Positions 16,277 to 23,154 of a DNA stretch of 42,684 nt are shown in pieces. Origin of the DNA: Desulfobacteraceae bacterium (GTDB lineage Bacteria > Desulfobacterota > Desulfobacteria > Desulfobacterales > Desulfosalsimonadaceae); assembly GCA_003599885.1 (NCBI GenBank), contig QZKW01000016.1:1-42684 (forward strand), read 5' to 3'. The notes under the pieces are model-generated. The model saw nothing but the letters and a program-made list of their open reading frames with translations, did not search any database and was not told the DNA's origin. The translations under genes and the position numbers were made by a program. Numbering within the stretch: position 1 is the first letter of the stretch; each line of letters begins with the position of its first letter.

Positions 16277-16689
16277 TTACCGCGCCCCATTCGGCCCGGA
16301 CCCTTCATGCCGCCTTGGCCCATGCCTCCGTGGCTCATTCGGTTGGGCGCTTCAGCCAGGGTGACATCTCCGGCCTTGAATTTTTCGATGGCCTGGCGCA
16401 CGGTCATATTTTCCAGATCCTGACCGATTTTGATTCCTGCGGCGCTCAAACCCCGGAAAGCCTTGGGCCCTACATAGCCGGTCAACACAATTTTTGCGCC
16501 GGATCGCGCAATATTTTCTGCGGCCTGAATACCTGCGCCCTGGGCCATGACCTGGGACGCGCCATTGTCGATGAATGTGAATGCCATGGTTTCCGGATCA
16601 ACAATTAAGAATCCGGGAGCCCGGCCAAACCGGGGATCAATCCGGGAATTTAAGCTGGGTTCTTCACAGCTGACAGCGATTTTGTCCAT
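16273..16689 (-). CDS. NifX/NifB-type cofactor domain protein, first gene of the operon
   Basis: 138 residues. Seen: KIAVSCEEPSLNSRIDPRFG, FLIVDPETMAFTFIDN, AKIVLTGYVGPKAFRGLSAA, and a Met/Gly-rich basic tail (SHGGMGQGGMKG). This is a standard PF02579 domain with a tail that may bind metal or nucleic acid. GGAG precedes the start. It is the first gene after promoter P1 (16780-16855) and so is likely co-regulated with the redox operon and the Sec HdrD-like gene. Confidence 0.9.
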   Translation of the reverse strand: MDKIAVSCEEPSLNSRIDPRFGRAPGFLIVDPETMAFTFIDNGASQVMAQGAGIQAAENIARSGAKIVLTGYVGPKAFRGLSAAGIKIGQDLENMTVRQAIEKFKAGDVTLAEAPNRMSHGGMGQGGMKGPGRMGRGK

Positions 16690-16779
16690 TGTGTGCTCCT
16701 TTGTTTATGATTTCCGGTTGTTTGTTAACGAATCAACTAACAAACCAGGGAGATGGTCCATAACTTCTCATGGTGTTAT

Positions 16780-16855
16780 GGGCATATGCTCAATCTCAAG
16801 AGGAAGGTAATGGCTGGCCGGAGGATTGTCAAATGGTTTTTTTAAGAATATGCTC
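16780..16855 (-). promoter_or_regulatory. Promoter P1 with twin GAGCATAT operators
   Basis: On the minus strand: upstream box GAGCATATTCTT (16855-16844), a T/A tract, -35 TTGACA (16832-16827), 17-base spacer, -10 TACCTT (16809-16804), then downstream box GAGCATATGCCC (16791-16780), a near-perfect palindrome. The same arrangement occurs at 22864-22936 and 23002-23073. Boxes on both sides of the core promoter suggest a repressor that loops or clamps the site. Confidence 0.75.
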
Positions 16856-16881
16856 AAAAAATTGGCATACGTTTGCTGGTT

Positions 16882-16911
16882 TTTCACGTGAGGGCTGTCC
16901 CTCACGTGAAA
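16882..16911. terminator. Perfect 13-bp hairpin after the peroxiredoxin gene
   Basis: TTTCACGTGAGGG pairs with CCCTCACGTGAAA across the loop CTGT. It lies about 40 bases after the peroxiredoxin stop and upstream of promoter P1, so it probably ends the redox operon transcript. There is no long U-run after it on the minus strand, so a protein-binding or RNA-processing role is also possible. Confidence 0.6.
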
Positions 16912-16949
16912 TCTTATAACCCGGGCCGGCCGGTTTATCCCAAGTCTCC

Positions 16950-17669
16950 TTAATCAAACGCCATTTCTGTTTTCCATACTTCCCAGACTTTTCCCACCAG
17001 ATCAATGCCGGGCTTGAGCGTCATTTTACCCGGTTTCCATCCTGAAGGCGTGGCTTCCGTGCCCTTGCTGTTTCTGACAAGCTGAAATGCCTGAATCTGT
17101 CTCAAGGATTCGCTGACGTTTCTGCCCACCGGCGGAGTCAGCACCTCAAACCCCTGGACGATGCCGTCCGGGTCAATGATAAATCGTCCTCTGGTTTCCA
17201 CCCCCGCCTCTTCATCGTAGATTCCGTATATGGTTCCCACCTTTCCACCGGCATCCGACAGCATCGGGAAGGGGACACCGCCCGCGACCATTTTGGACAG
17301 TTCGTGATCGTTCCACATTTTATGCACAAACACGCTGTCGATGCTCATGGAAAGCACCTGAACGCCCAGTTTTTGAAATTCAGAAAATTTTTCAGCAACT
17401 GCTGAAATTTCGGTTGCTCAGACGAAGGTGAAATCTCCGGGGTAGAAGCATAAGACGACCCATTTCCCCAGATATTCGGACAAATTGATGTTCACAAATT
17501 TACCGTTAAAAAATGCCGGGGCTGAAAAATCCGGCGCTTTTCTTCCGACTTTGATCATGGCAGATGTCTCCTTTGGTCTGGTTTCTGATGGGATTTCTTT
17601 TTGTAAGGGTTTTTCGCCTGCCGGCCCGCCAGTGGGGCGGGCGCAACCGGGTTTAAATTCTTCGGGCAT
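16950..17669 (-). CDS. Selenocysteine-containing peroxiredoxin (in-frame UGA)
   Basis: The frame is open from 17669 to 16950 except for a TGA at 17420-17418. The reading around it is GDFTFV-U-ATEIS, exactly where 2-Cys peroxiredoxins have DFTFVCPTE with the peroxidatic Cys. The usual resolving-Cys position (VCPAxWKPG) reads [10 protein letters not shown], so this is a 1-Cys-type enzyme with Sec. Two starts have good ribosome-binding sites: 17669 (used here) and 17558, the latter putting Sec at residue 47 as in AhpC. Known: Sec peroxiredoxins reduce peroxides and occur in Deltaproteobacteria. It is the last gene of the long redox operon. Confidence 0.9.
17390..17420 (-). promoter_or_regulatory. 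Putative bacterial SECIS hairpin of the peroxiredoxin
   Basis: Directly after the TGA (17420-17418), TTTCAGC pairs with GCTGAAA around the loop AGTT, about 10 bases downstream. The distance, the 7-bp stem and the GU in the loop fit bacterial SelB-binding elements. This is by eye; no folding was run. Confidence 0.5.
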
Positions 17670-17696
17670 TTCGAGCTCTCCTTTTTATAATCGGGT

Positions 17697-18107
17697 TTAC
17701 GCCAGTTTTTTTCCGGCTCCGGGTCCGGGGGAAAGGCCGAAAATCTCATCAATTTTCAGAATCACCGCACCTTTGGATTTGAGCGGCATTCCGGCCTTGT
17801 TGCCCAAATCTTCGATCCAGGCGGCGGTTTCTTCATACCGTTTTCCGGATGTTTCAATGGTGATGGTGCCCTTAATCTGGTAACCTTCATAGCCTTCCCA
17901 GAAGGAGACCGCCACTTTGGGATTGGCCTTCATATTGGCATAGGTTTTGTTGAAAAACTGGTCTGAGATGAGAATGGTTTCGGGGTCGATGATTTTTTTT
18001 GCGCCAAAGGGCACTGCGTTGGGCGTGCCGTCACCTGCTGCGGTTGCAAGAATTGCGGCAGGGACTTTTGTGAAGAGTTCCATCATACGTTCGGTCATTT
18101 TTGCCAT
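17697..18107 (-). CDS. Pyridoxamine 5'-phosphate oxidase-like flavin split-barrel protein
   Basis: 136 residues. Seen: MMELFTKVPAAILATAAGDG, TPNAVPFGAKKIID, FFNKTYANMKANPKVAVSFW and GYQIKGTITIE, the strand order and FMN-contact pattern of PNPOx-like split barrels. Known: the family binds FMN or F420 and reduces varied substrates; many members act in stress response. It lies 27 bases before the peroxiredoxin gene in the same operon, so a role in oxidative defence is inferred. The true substrate is unknown. Confidence 0.9.
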   Translation of the reverse strand: MAKMTERMMELFTKVPAAILATAAGDGTPNAVPFGAKKIIDPETILISDQFFNKTYANMKANPKVAVSFWEGYEGYQIKGTITIETSGKRYEETAAWIEDLGNKAGMPLKSKGAVILKIDEIFGLSPGPGAGKKLA

Positions 18108-18233
18108 TTGCTGTCTCCTTTTTTTGGGGGATTTAAAATTGATGAAATCGTGAACTGGTTGTTTTAAGCACAGCGATCACGGAGAACATCATGAAACGAA
18201 CCTGTTTGTGTCTTTTATGAAATGCTCCTTTTT

Positions 18234-19040
18234 TTATCTGACGGCGTGCCGGGCCGCGATTTTTTCAAACATGTGGGCAAATCCGACAATGAGCGTATAC
18301 AGGGAATCAATATGCAGATTGTCGGTAGCGGTGGCGTCAAAAAACAGATGCAAGCTGGATTCCATTCCGTCATCCGGTTTCCAGTAGCATATCAGCATGG
18401 GCATCAGCGGCAGAAAATATAGAACAATGGAAATATCGGCTTCAAACAAATTATCCACCTGGCGGCCGTTAAAAAGTTCCAGCAGATCTTTAAAAAAATC
18501 CGTGTAGTCATCCGCCAGCCGTTTTAAGGGGGCTTCGCTTTTCCGCTCAAACAAAGGGTTTCTGACCATGCCATTCTTCAGCTCTCTGAATGGGGCCCAT
18601 TTGCCGGAAAGCGGCGTTCCCCGGCCATTGACAATATAATGGAGCACCGGGATCATCAGCCAGGGATTGATATGAATATCCGAATAGAAAGAGCCGTTTG
18701 AATCCACAGCGAATTCCTTGCCCAGAATCCGGAAGGTCAGCCGGTCGCCGGAAAATTGGCCACCCACCCGAACTGCCGCTTCAGACAAGTCGATGGTTTT
18801 GATTTTTTCTTTTAATGCAGTCACCATGTCCGCCATATCCTCCTCAACGGACTGGGCTTTTTGGGTATTTCCGGTATATTTTTCAACAATCCGTTGATCA
18901 AGGCGGGGACATTCCGCCAGTTGCCTTTTGCCCTTAAACACGCCGGCTGCAAACGCCAGGCAGGCCTTTTCACCGCATTCCCTGCAATTGGAACCCTCAA
19001 GCAGCTTAAAAATATCCATCGTTGTTTTTAATAGTGCCAT
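18234..19040 (-). CDS. Fe-S domain protein with DUF3786
   Basis: 268 residues from the ATG at 19040, chosen because AAGGAG lies upstream; the TTG at 19064 would overlap that site. Seen: an N-terminal 4Fe-4S domain of the CxxCGxxxCxxFA type (NCRECGEKACLAFAAGVFKG, then ECPRL), followed by a DUF3786 region (ILGKEFAVDSNGSFYSDIHI, PWLMIPVLHYIVNGRG, LPLMPMLICYWKPDDG). Known: such proteins are found in anaerobes beside corrinoid or redox genes; the activity is unknown. It lies in the redox operon between the J-domain and flavin protein genes. Confidence 0.85.
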   Translation of the reverse strand: MALLKTTMDIFKLLEGSNCRECGEKACLAFAAGVFKGKRQLAECPRLDQRIVEKYTGNTQKAQSVEEDMADMVTALKEKIKTIDLSEAAVRVGGQFSGDRLTFRILGKEFAVDSNGSFYSDIHINPWLMIPVLHYIVNGRGTPLSGKWAPFRELKNGMVRNPLFERKSEAPLKRLADDYTDFFKDLLELFNGRQVDNLFEADISIVLYFLPLMPMLICYWKPDDGMESSLHLFFDATATDNLHIDSLYTLIVGFAHMFEKIAARHAVR

Positions 19041-19246
19041 CTTGACTTTTTTCTCCTTATTCAACGCCTCACATCTTTTAAAAATGTCGGGTGTCTTAAA
19101 AAGATCATGCCGGTTTTTTCGCGTCGAGGATCAGAGACACCAACCAGATGACGCCGTCCGTCCTTCAGATTTCGTAAGATGCTCCCGGACATGTTCGCAT
19201 AGCACCTCATCCACAGGCTGATCCGGGAGAAATATGCTGGTATCAA

Positions 19247-19600
19247 TCAATTTTCCCCGGCATTATTTTGTGGTTCCCGATCATAGATCCATATCGGATC
19301 ACTGCCGAATTGCCGAAACCACCGCTCCTGGCCGGTCATGTATTTTTCTACTTCTCCCTGTTCAAATGAATAGCGATAATTGGAACAATAAGCGGAAATG
19401 GTTTTGTAGGCCCGGAGGATTTCATTGGTGCGGGTTTCCTTGGTCCTGAGCTCATCGATATTCGTGTGGATAATGTTTTTATCCGGATGCCATTCCTTGA
19501 TCAGTCGTCTGTAATTCTCACGGATCTGTTTTAAAGTTGCGGATTCAGGAAGCTCAAGAACTTTTCTTGCTTTAGTGATTCGATCATAGTTTGTTTTCAT
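19247..19600 (-). CDS. J-domain protein
   Basis: 117 residues from the ATG at 19600, which overlaps the radical SAM stop by 4 bases. The longer frame to 19786 reads through the radical SAM gene in another frame. Seen: KARKVLELPESATLKQIREN, YRRLIKEWHPDKN with the HPD tripeptide needed to stimulate DnaK, and a short C-terminal region without Zn-finger or substrate domains. Known: J-domains recruit DnaK to clients. In Fe-S biogenesis HscB plays this part, so a role in cluster transfer or folding of operon products is a possible inference. Confidence 0.88.
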   Translation of the reverse strand: MKTNYDRITKARKVLELPESATLKQIRENYRRLIKEWHPDKNIIHTNIDELRTKETRTNEILRAYKTISAYCSNYRYSFEQGEVEKYMTGQERWFRQFGSDPIWIYDREPQNNAGEN

Positions 19601-20586
19601 GGCCCGATTAATCCTTTGTTTTCGTCTTTCAGGCCTCGTTCCAATCCCCTTCTTGCCACCGCATAATACACATCTCCTTTTTTTCGTTTCTCCAGGATTT
19701 GACCGGTCCGCATCAGCTCTCCTAAATATTTGGATACCTCGGAAATATGCATTCCGTAAGCCCCTACAATCTGGGCGGTTGTACAAGGTCGGCGTTGCAG
19801 CATGGACAGAATGGACGCTTCCGTTGCAGCGATATGCTTTTCAGAATTCGCATTAAATTCCGCAATCACTTCTGCGGGCGGTTCAAATATGCCGGCCAGC
19901 GAGGCCAGTTTCGCTTGTTGTATGGGGGCGGCAAACTCTTCAGCCGGAGGACGAGCAACCGTGTTGAGCTGGACACTGTCCGGTTGGATTTTCTTAATTT
20001 GCGTAGCGATTTTTTTTACAGCTTCGGGTGATGAATTAATCCCCAGCATGATAAAAATTTCCATCCATAATTTTCCGGAAAACTGTGCCCGAAAAGATTT
20101 TAAGCCATTGATGAGTTCATTAAATTGCAGTTGGGGGTGCGGACGGTTGATCCATTCAAAAGAGCGCTGATCCCATGCGCTTAATGATATTTTAACAATA
20201 TCCGCGTAACCGGCTGCGTCCCGCACTTCCGGATGTACGAGCATGGAACCGTTGGTTAACAGCGCCGAAGGGATTGGATTTTGCTTTAAGACCCGGAGCA
20301 CCTTGCCAAAATCAGAATGAAGCGTCGGTTCACCTGAGCCGGAAAGGGTTACACAATCAGCATCCCCGTCTGTTTCCAGCCATGATTGAATTTCGGTCAA
20401 AACCGCATCAATGGGCACATATTCCTTGCGTAGCACCGTTTTTTGCGTCGTTCGGCCCAACTGGCAGAAAACACAATCAAAGCTGCATGTTTTGAAAGGC
20501 GTTAAATCAACGCCTAAAGACCGTCCAAAACGACGGGAAGGCACGGGGCCATATAAATAGTTGTATACCTGGTTTGTTTTGATCAT
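19597..20586 (-). CDS. Radical SAM protein with C-terminal winged helix
   Basis: 329 residues. Seen: GPVPSRRFGRSLGVDLTPF, the radical SAM motif CSFDCVFCQLG (CxxxCxxC), SGSGEPTLH, LLTNGSM, VKISLSAWD, and a C-terminal helix-turn-helix-like part (CTTAQIVGAYGMHISEVSKY). Known: proteins of this type, with PSRRFGRSLG at the front, are widespread in anaerobes and archaea with unknown reaction. The start overlaps the CGGC gene stop by one base. The winged-helix end could bind DNA or a protein partner. Confidence 0.9.
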   Translation of the reverse strand: MIKTNQVYNYLYGPVPSRRFGRSLGVDLTPFKTCSFDCVFCQLGRTTQKTVLRKEYVPIDAVLTEIQSWLETDGDADCVTLSGSGEPTLHSDFGKVLRVLKQNPIPSALLTNGSMLVHPEVRDAAGYADIVKISLSAWDQRSFEWINRPHPQLQFNELINGLKSFRAQFSGKLWMEIFIMLGINSSPEAVKKIATQIKKIQPDSVQLNTVARPPAEEFAAPIQQAKLASLAGIFEPPAEVIAEFNANSEKHIAATEASILSMLQRRPCTTAQIVGAYGMHISEVSKYLGELMRTGQILEKRKKGDVYYAVARRGLERGLKDENKGLIGP

Positions 20587-20930
20587 CAGTGATAATCATG
20601 CGTTCCCAGAACCACGGGGACACCTGTTTTATCCTGAAGAATTTTTGCCATTTCTTCAGCACTGGCATAGGGGCAGGTAGGTTTCGCATTGGCCATGCAT
20701 GAACTCATATAAATCGCATCAGGTTTTATTTCAGAGAGCTTGATTGCCATGCCGGTGTTCGGGGCAAGACTCCGGCCGGGACATTCACATTTCACAAACG
20801 CAATAACGGCAGATGGCTCTTCAAACTTTCCGCCTCCCAATGCTGCGGCTTTAAGGCATCGCCATTCACCGGGGCATCCGTATCCACTGTCCATGTAAGC
20901 GCCGCATCCAATAATCGCTACTTTTCTCAT
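20586..20930 (-). CDS. CGGC-domain protein
   Basis: 114 residues from the ATG at 20930 (MRKVAIIGCGAYMDSGYGCP); an earlier start at 20975 adds unsupported residues. Seen: clustered cysteines (IGCGAY, GCPGEWRCLKAA, KCECPGR, SCMANAKPTCPYASAEE) matching the CGGC family PF08821, and a GVPVVLGTHDYH ending. Known: the family is thought to bind metal, perhaps for redox or metal sensing; the activity is not established. It is coupled to the radical SAM gene by stop/start overlap. Confidence 0.87.
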   Translation of the reverse strand: MRKVAIIGCGAYMDSGYGCPGEWRCLKAAALGGGKFEEPSAVIAFVKCECPGRSLAPNTGMAIKLSEIKPDAIYMSSCMANAKPTCPYASAEEMAKILQDKTGVPVVLGTHDYH

Positions 20931-20978
20931 GTGATTTTCCTTTTCTATGAATTTTTGGTTACCATTTTGATGCAACTG

Positions 20979-21233
20979 TTAAAAATTTCTTCCGCAACAG
21001 CTCCCAGGCCCGGCACACCCTGAGGCTTCTCCCGGAGAAGAACCGCAGCATGCTGTGTCGCCATGACCCGGCATAGGGTTTTTTGGTGGTCCGGACATTG
21101 AAGAATGCGCAGACAGGCTTTTTTTCAAATTGCGACTGCCGCAATGACGGCATTTCGGAGAATCGGCAGACCCTAAAATGATAATTTCGGAAGATTTCCC
21201 GCAATCCTGACATTTGTATTCAAATATTGGCAT
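20979..21233 (-). CDS. FmdB-family zinc-ribbon protein with Cys/Gly-rich tail
   Basis: 84 residues from the ATG at 21233. Seen: MPIFEYKCQDCGKSSEIIIL, then CRHCGSRNLKK, the two CxxC halves of an FmdB zinc ribbon, and an unusual tail rich in Cys, Gly, Ser and Pro (ACCGSSPGEASGCAGPGSCC). Known: FmdB-like proteins are putative regulators, first seen near formamidase genes; the mechanism is unclear. The extra CC pairs could bind additional metal. Confidence 0.85.
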   Translation of the reverse strand: MPIFEYKCQDCGKSSEIIILGSADSPKCRHCGSRNLKKSLSAHSSMSGPPKNPMPGHGDTACCGSSPGEASGCAGPGSCCGRNF

Positions 21234-21281
21234 CATGTTATCCTTGATTGTTCTGTGATCATAGATTTTAACTCCATCGAC

Positions 21282-22121
21282 TTATTCGCAACGTTTCAAT
21301 ATGTTATCCGCTATTTCCGCAAAAGCCTTTGTTATAGGGGAATCCGTATACCTGTCTTGAAAGGAAACCCCGGTATCGCTGCACTTGACCATTTCCGGAT
21401 CAAAGGGGATTCTTCCAAGAAAGCCAATGTCTGTTGCTGTGGCAGTGCCCTCGCCACCGCCGGTACCAAAGAGGTCGAGCGCCCTTCCACAGTGGGGGCA
21501 TGCATACCCACTCATATTTTCAATCAGCCCGAATATTTCCATCCTGACTGTTCTGCAGAAGTTGATTGATTTTCGGACATCGGCAAGCGCGACCTCCTGG
21601 GGCGTGGTGACGATAATAGCACGTGCGTCTTTAATCAATTGGGCCACCGTCAAGGGTTCATCGCCGGTTCCCGGCGGAGCGTCGATAATCATATAATCTA
21701 AATCGCCCCAATCCACTTCCCCGATAAATTGACTGATTGCGGAATGCTTGACCGGTCCGCGCCAGATGATGGCGTCATCCTTATTTGGCATAAGAGACTC
21801 AATCGATATCGCCGAAAGATTCTCTGAAAAACGCATGGGCAGGATCTTTCGAGTATCACTGGAAGTAACCATGCCTTTTAGCCCGAGCATTCTCGGAATA
21901 TCCGGCCCATGTACATCCACATCCATCAACCCGACTTTGAAACCTCTGTTTGCAAGGGCAATGGCGATGTTGACCGAAACGCTTGTTTTTCCGACACCCC
22001 CTTTACCGCTCATCACGATGAATTTGTTTTTGATTTTTTTAAGAGACTGCCTTGCCATCTCATCCGGACCAGGTTCAGGAGGCTTTTCGGAAATGCCGAT
22101 CCCTTTCTGTACATTCTTCAT
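21282..22121 (-). CDS. Mrp/NBP35-family Fe-S carrier ATPase
   Basis: 279 residues. Seen: Walker A MSGKGGVGKTSVSVN (about residues 37-51), DVDVHGPDIPRMLG, IDAPPGTGDEPLT (switch II), and CPHCGRALDLFGTGGGE with the CxxC that holds a bridging 4Fe-4S cluster between monomers. Known: ApbC/Mrp/NBP35 proteins carry Fe-S clusters to target proteins in an ATP-dependent way. It is central to the redox operon and matches the theme of cluster handling in the MinD/NifX operon. The start overlaps the end of a small open frame at 22118-22240. Confidence 0.95.
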   Translation of the reverse strand: MKNVQKGIGISEKPPEPGPDEMARQSLKKIKNKFIVMSGKGGVGKTSVSVNIAIALANRGFKVGLMDVDVHGPDIPRMLGLKGMVTSSDTRKILPMRFSENLSAISIESLMPNKDDAIIWRGPVKHSAISQFIGEVDWGDLDYMIIDAPPGTGDEPLTVAQLIKDARAIIVTTPQEVALADVRKSINFCRTVRMEIFGLIENMSGYACPHCGRALDLFGTGGGEGTATATDIGFLGRIPFDPEMVKCSDTGVSFQDRYTDSPITKAFAEIADNILKRCE

Positions 22122-22240
22122 TCTGTGGCCTTTTCTTTCATTTTGTCTGATTGCCCTGCTTCAGGTGCATCCGGCAGGTTGTCCGGATATTTCAACTTCT
22201 TTTTACCAGTGACTGCCAATATTCGGGCTGTCTGAATATC

Positions 22241-22582
22241 CTATTTAACAGGTTTTTCCAACTGTGCGATGCGCTGACTAATGGCGTCCAGTGAATTCCG
22301 GAGAGAATCCGCCTGCGCTTTCAATTGATCCAGTTCAACGGCTGAACCGTCCGTATATGGTCCGGTAACCGTCGGCGGATACCCGGAAAATCCTCTGCCG
22401 AACCCACATCTTATACCCCGTCCCCTGCCGCCTCTATTCCCACGTCCAAGTCCTCTGCCACTTCCAAAGCCTGCGCCTCCCAATGAGGACCGGTTTGCAG
22501 TTGCTGCAGGGTTGCAAAATCCTCTCATGCCGCCTGTCATGGGGCCGCCACTCATAGGACCGCTTCTGTCATATCCTGGCAT
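22241..22582 (-). CDS. DUF5320-type glycine/methionine-rich protein with coiled coil
   Basis: 113 residues from the ATG at 22582 (MPGYDRSGPMSGGPMTGGM), the usual start of this family. Seen: the N-terminal MPG-D-GPM-GGPMTGG signature, a Gly/Arg-rich middle (GFGSGRGLGRGNRGGRGRG), and a C-terminal coiled coil (LDQLKAQADSLRNSLDAISQ). Known: such proteins often sit beside NifX and Mrp genes in anaerobes; the function is unknown. The stop is TAG, and the frame stays open for 40 more codons up to the mrp start. Confidence 0.8.
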   Translation of the reverse strand: MPGYDRSGPMSGGPMTGGMRGFCNPAATANRSSLGGAGFGSGRGLGRGNRGGRGRGIRCGFGRGFSGYPPTVTGPYTDGSAVELDQLKAQADSLRNSLDAISQRIAQLEKPVK

Positions 22583-22610
22583 TTTATTTTCCTCCATCTA
22601 TCTTAAAATA

Positions 22611-22793
22611 TTATTTTTTACGTCGATTCCCTTGTCCTGAGCCTTGCCCGGACCCACTTCCGCGTCCCTGGCCGCGCCCTGAACCTCTACCTTGTCCAGC
22701 GCCTTGTCCGGTACCTCCAGCCGGACACCCCCCTCTGCCTTTTCCGGCACCCGGTCCCTGACCGGACGGACCGGTTCGATCTTTTCCAGGCAT
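22611..22793 (-). CDS. Short Gly/Gln/Arg-rich protein, MPGKDRTGP type
   Basis: 60 residues from the ATG at 22793. Seen: MPGKDRTGPSGQGPGAGKGR, one cysteine, and a low-complexity GxGQGRGSG tail ending in basic residues. The N-terminus resembles the neighbouring DUF5320-type protein, so the two may be relatives. GGAGG stands upstream of the start. It is the first gene of the long redox operon behind promoter P2. A role in holding metal or RNA is a guess from composition only. Confidence 0.7.
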   Translation of the reverse strand: MPGKDRTGPSGQGPGAGKGRGGCPAGGTGQGAGQGRGSGRGQGRGSGSGQGSGQGNRRKK

Positions 22794-22863
22794 CTTTTTC
22801 ACCTCCTTTCGCTGACGGGATCTGCTGCTCCGTATTTGGAATATTATTCTGCTATTAAGTTAT

Positions 22864-22936
22864 GAGTATATGCCCATTTTATCTAAAAAGTAATGGCATG
22901 GCAGCGAATTGTCAATTTTTTTTTAAGAATATGCTC
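22864..22936 (-). promoter_or_regulatory. Promoter P2 with twin GAGCATAT operators (redox operon)
   Basis: On the minus strand: upstream box GAGCATATTCTT (22936-22925), identical to P1, A-tract, -35 TTGACA (22915-22910), 17-base spacer, -10 TACTTT (22892-22887), then downstream box GGGCATATACTC (22875-22864). Spacings match P1 within 1-2 bases. The first gene starts at 22793. Confidence 0.75.
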
Positions 22937-23001
22937 GGAACTTTGATTCGGAATGGAGTAGTTGGTTTGTGATAATTTCAAATTTTGATCCGGTTTATTT
23001 T

Positions 23002-23073
23002 GAGCAAATGCTTTAAAAAATCTTGACATCCATGCGCCTATTTATTAATTTTTCAGCTTACGGGTATATGCCC
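23002..23073 (+). promoter_or_regulatory. Promoter P3 with twin operators (Sec HdrD-like gene)
   Basis: On the plus strand: upstream box GAGCAAATGCTT (23002-23013), A-tract, -35 TTGACA (23023-23028), 17-base spacer, -10 TAATTT (23046-23051), then palindromic downstream box GGGTATATGCCC (23062-23073), flanked by ACG and CGT-like bases that extend the symmetry. It diverges from P2. Confidence 0.75.
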
Positions 23074-23154
23074 GTAAACTATGAGCCAATTCATTGAATG
23101 TTTGAAATATCCTCAAGAAAATAATAATTTCCACAGAATGGAGGGTTGAATGGT

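Noticed and set aside
19041-19246. Possible small gene(s) between the DUF3786 and J-domain genes, including a frame starting with TTG at 19250 (IDTSIFLPDQPVDEVLCEHV...) that meets a TGA and then stays open into the DUF3786 gene
   Set aside because: Protein-like pieces appear in different frames and none is complete. The TGA context (WCL-stop-SSTR) matches no Sec motif. It may be a decayed gene with a frameshift, but I cannot support a call.
22611-22793. Low-complexity Gly/Gln/Arg stretch taken at first as a mere repeat
   Set aside because: It has a ribosome-binding site, an N-terminus like the neighbouring DUF5320-type protein and a sensible operon position, so it is kept as a gene.
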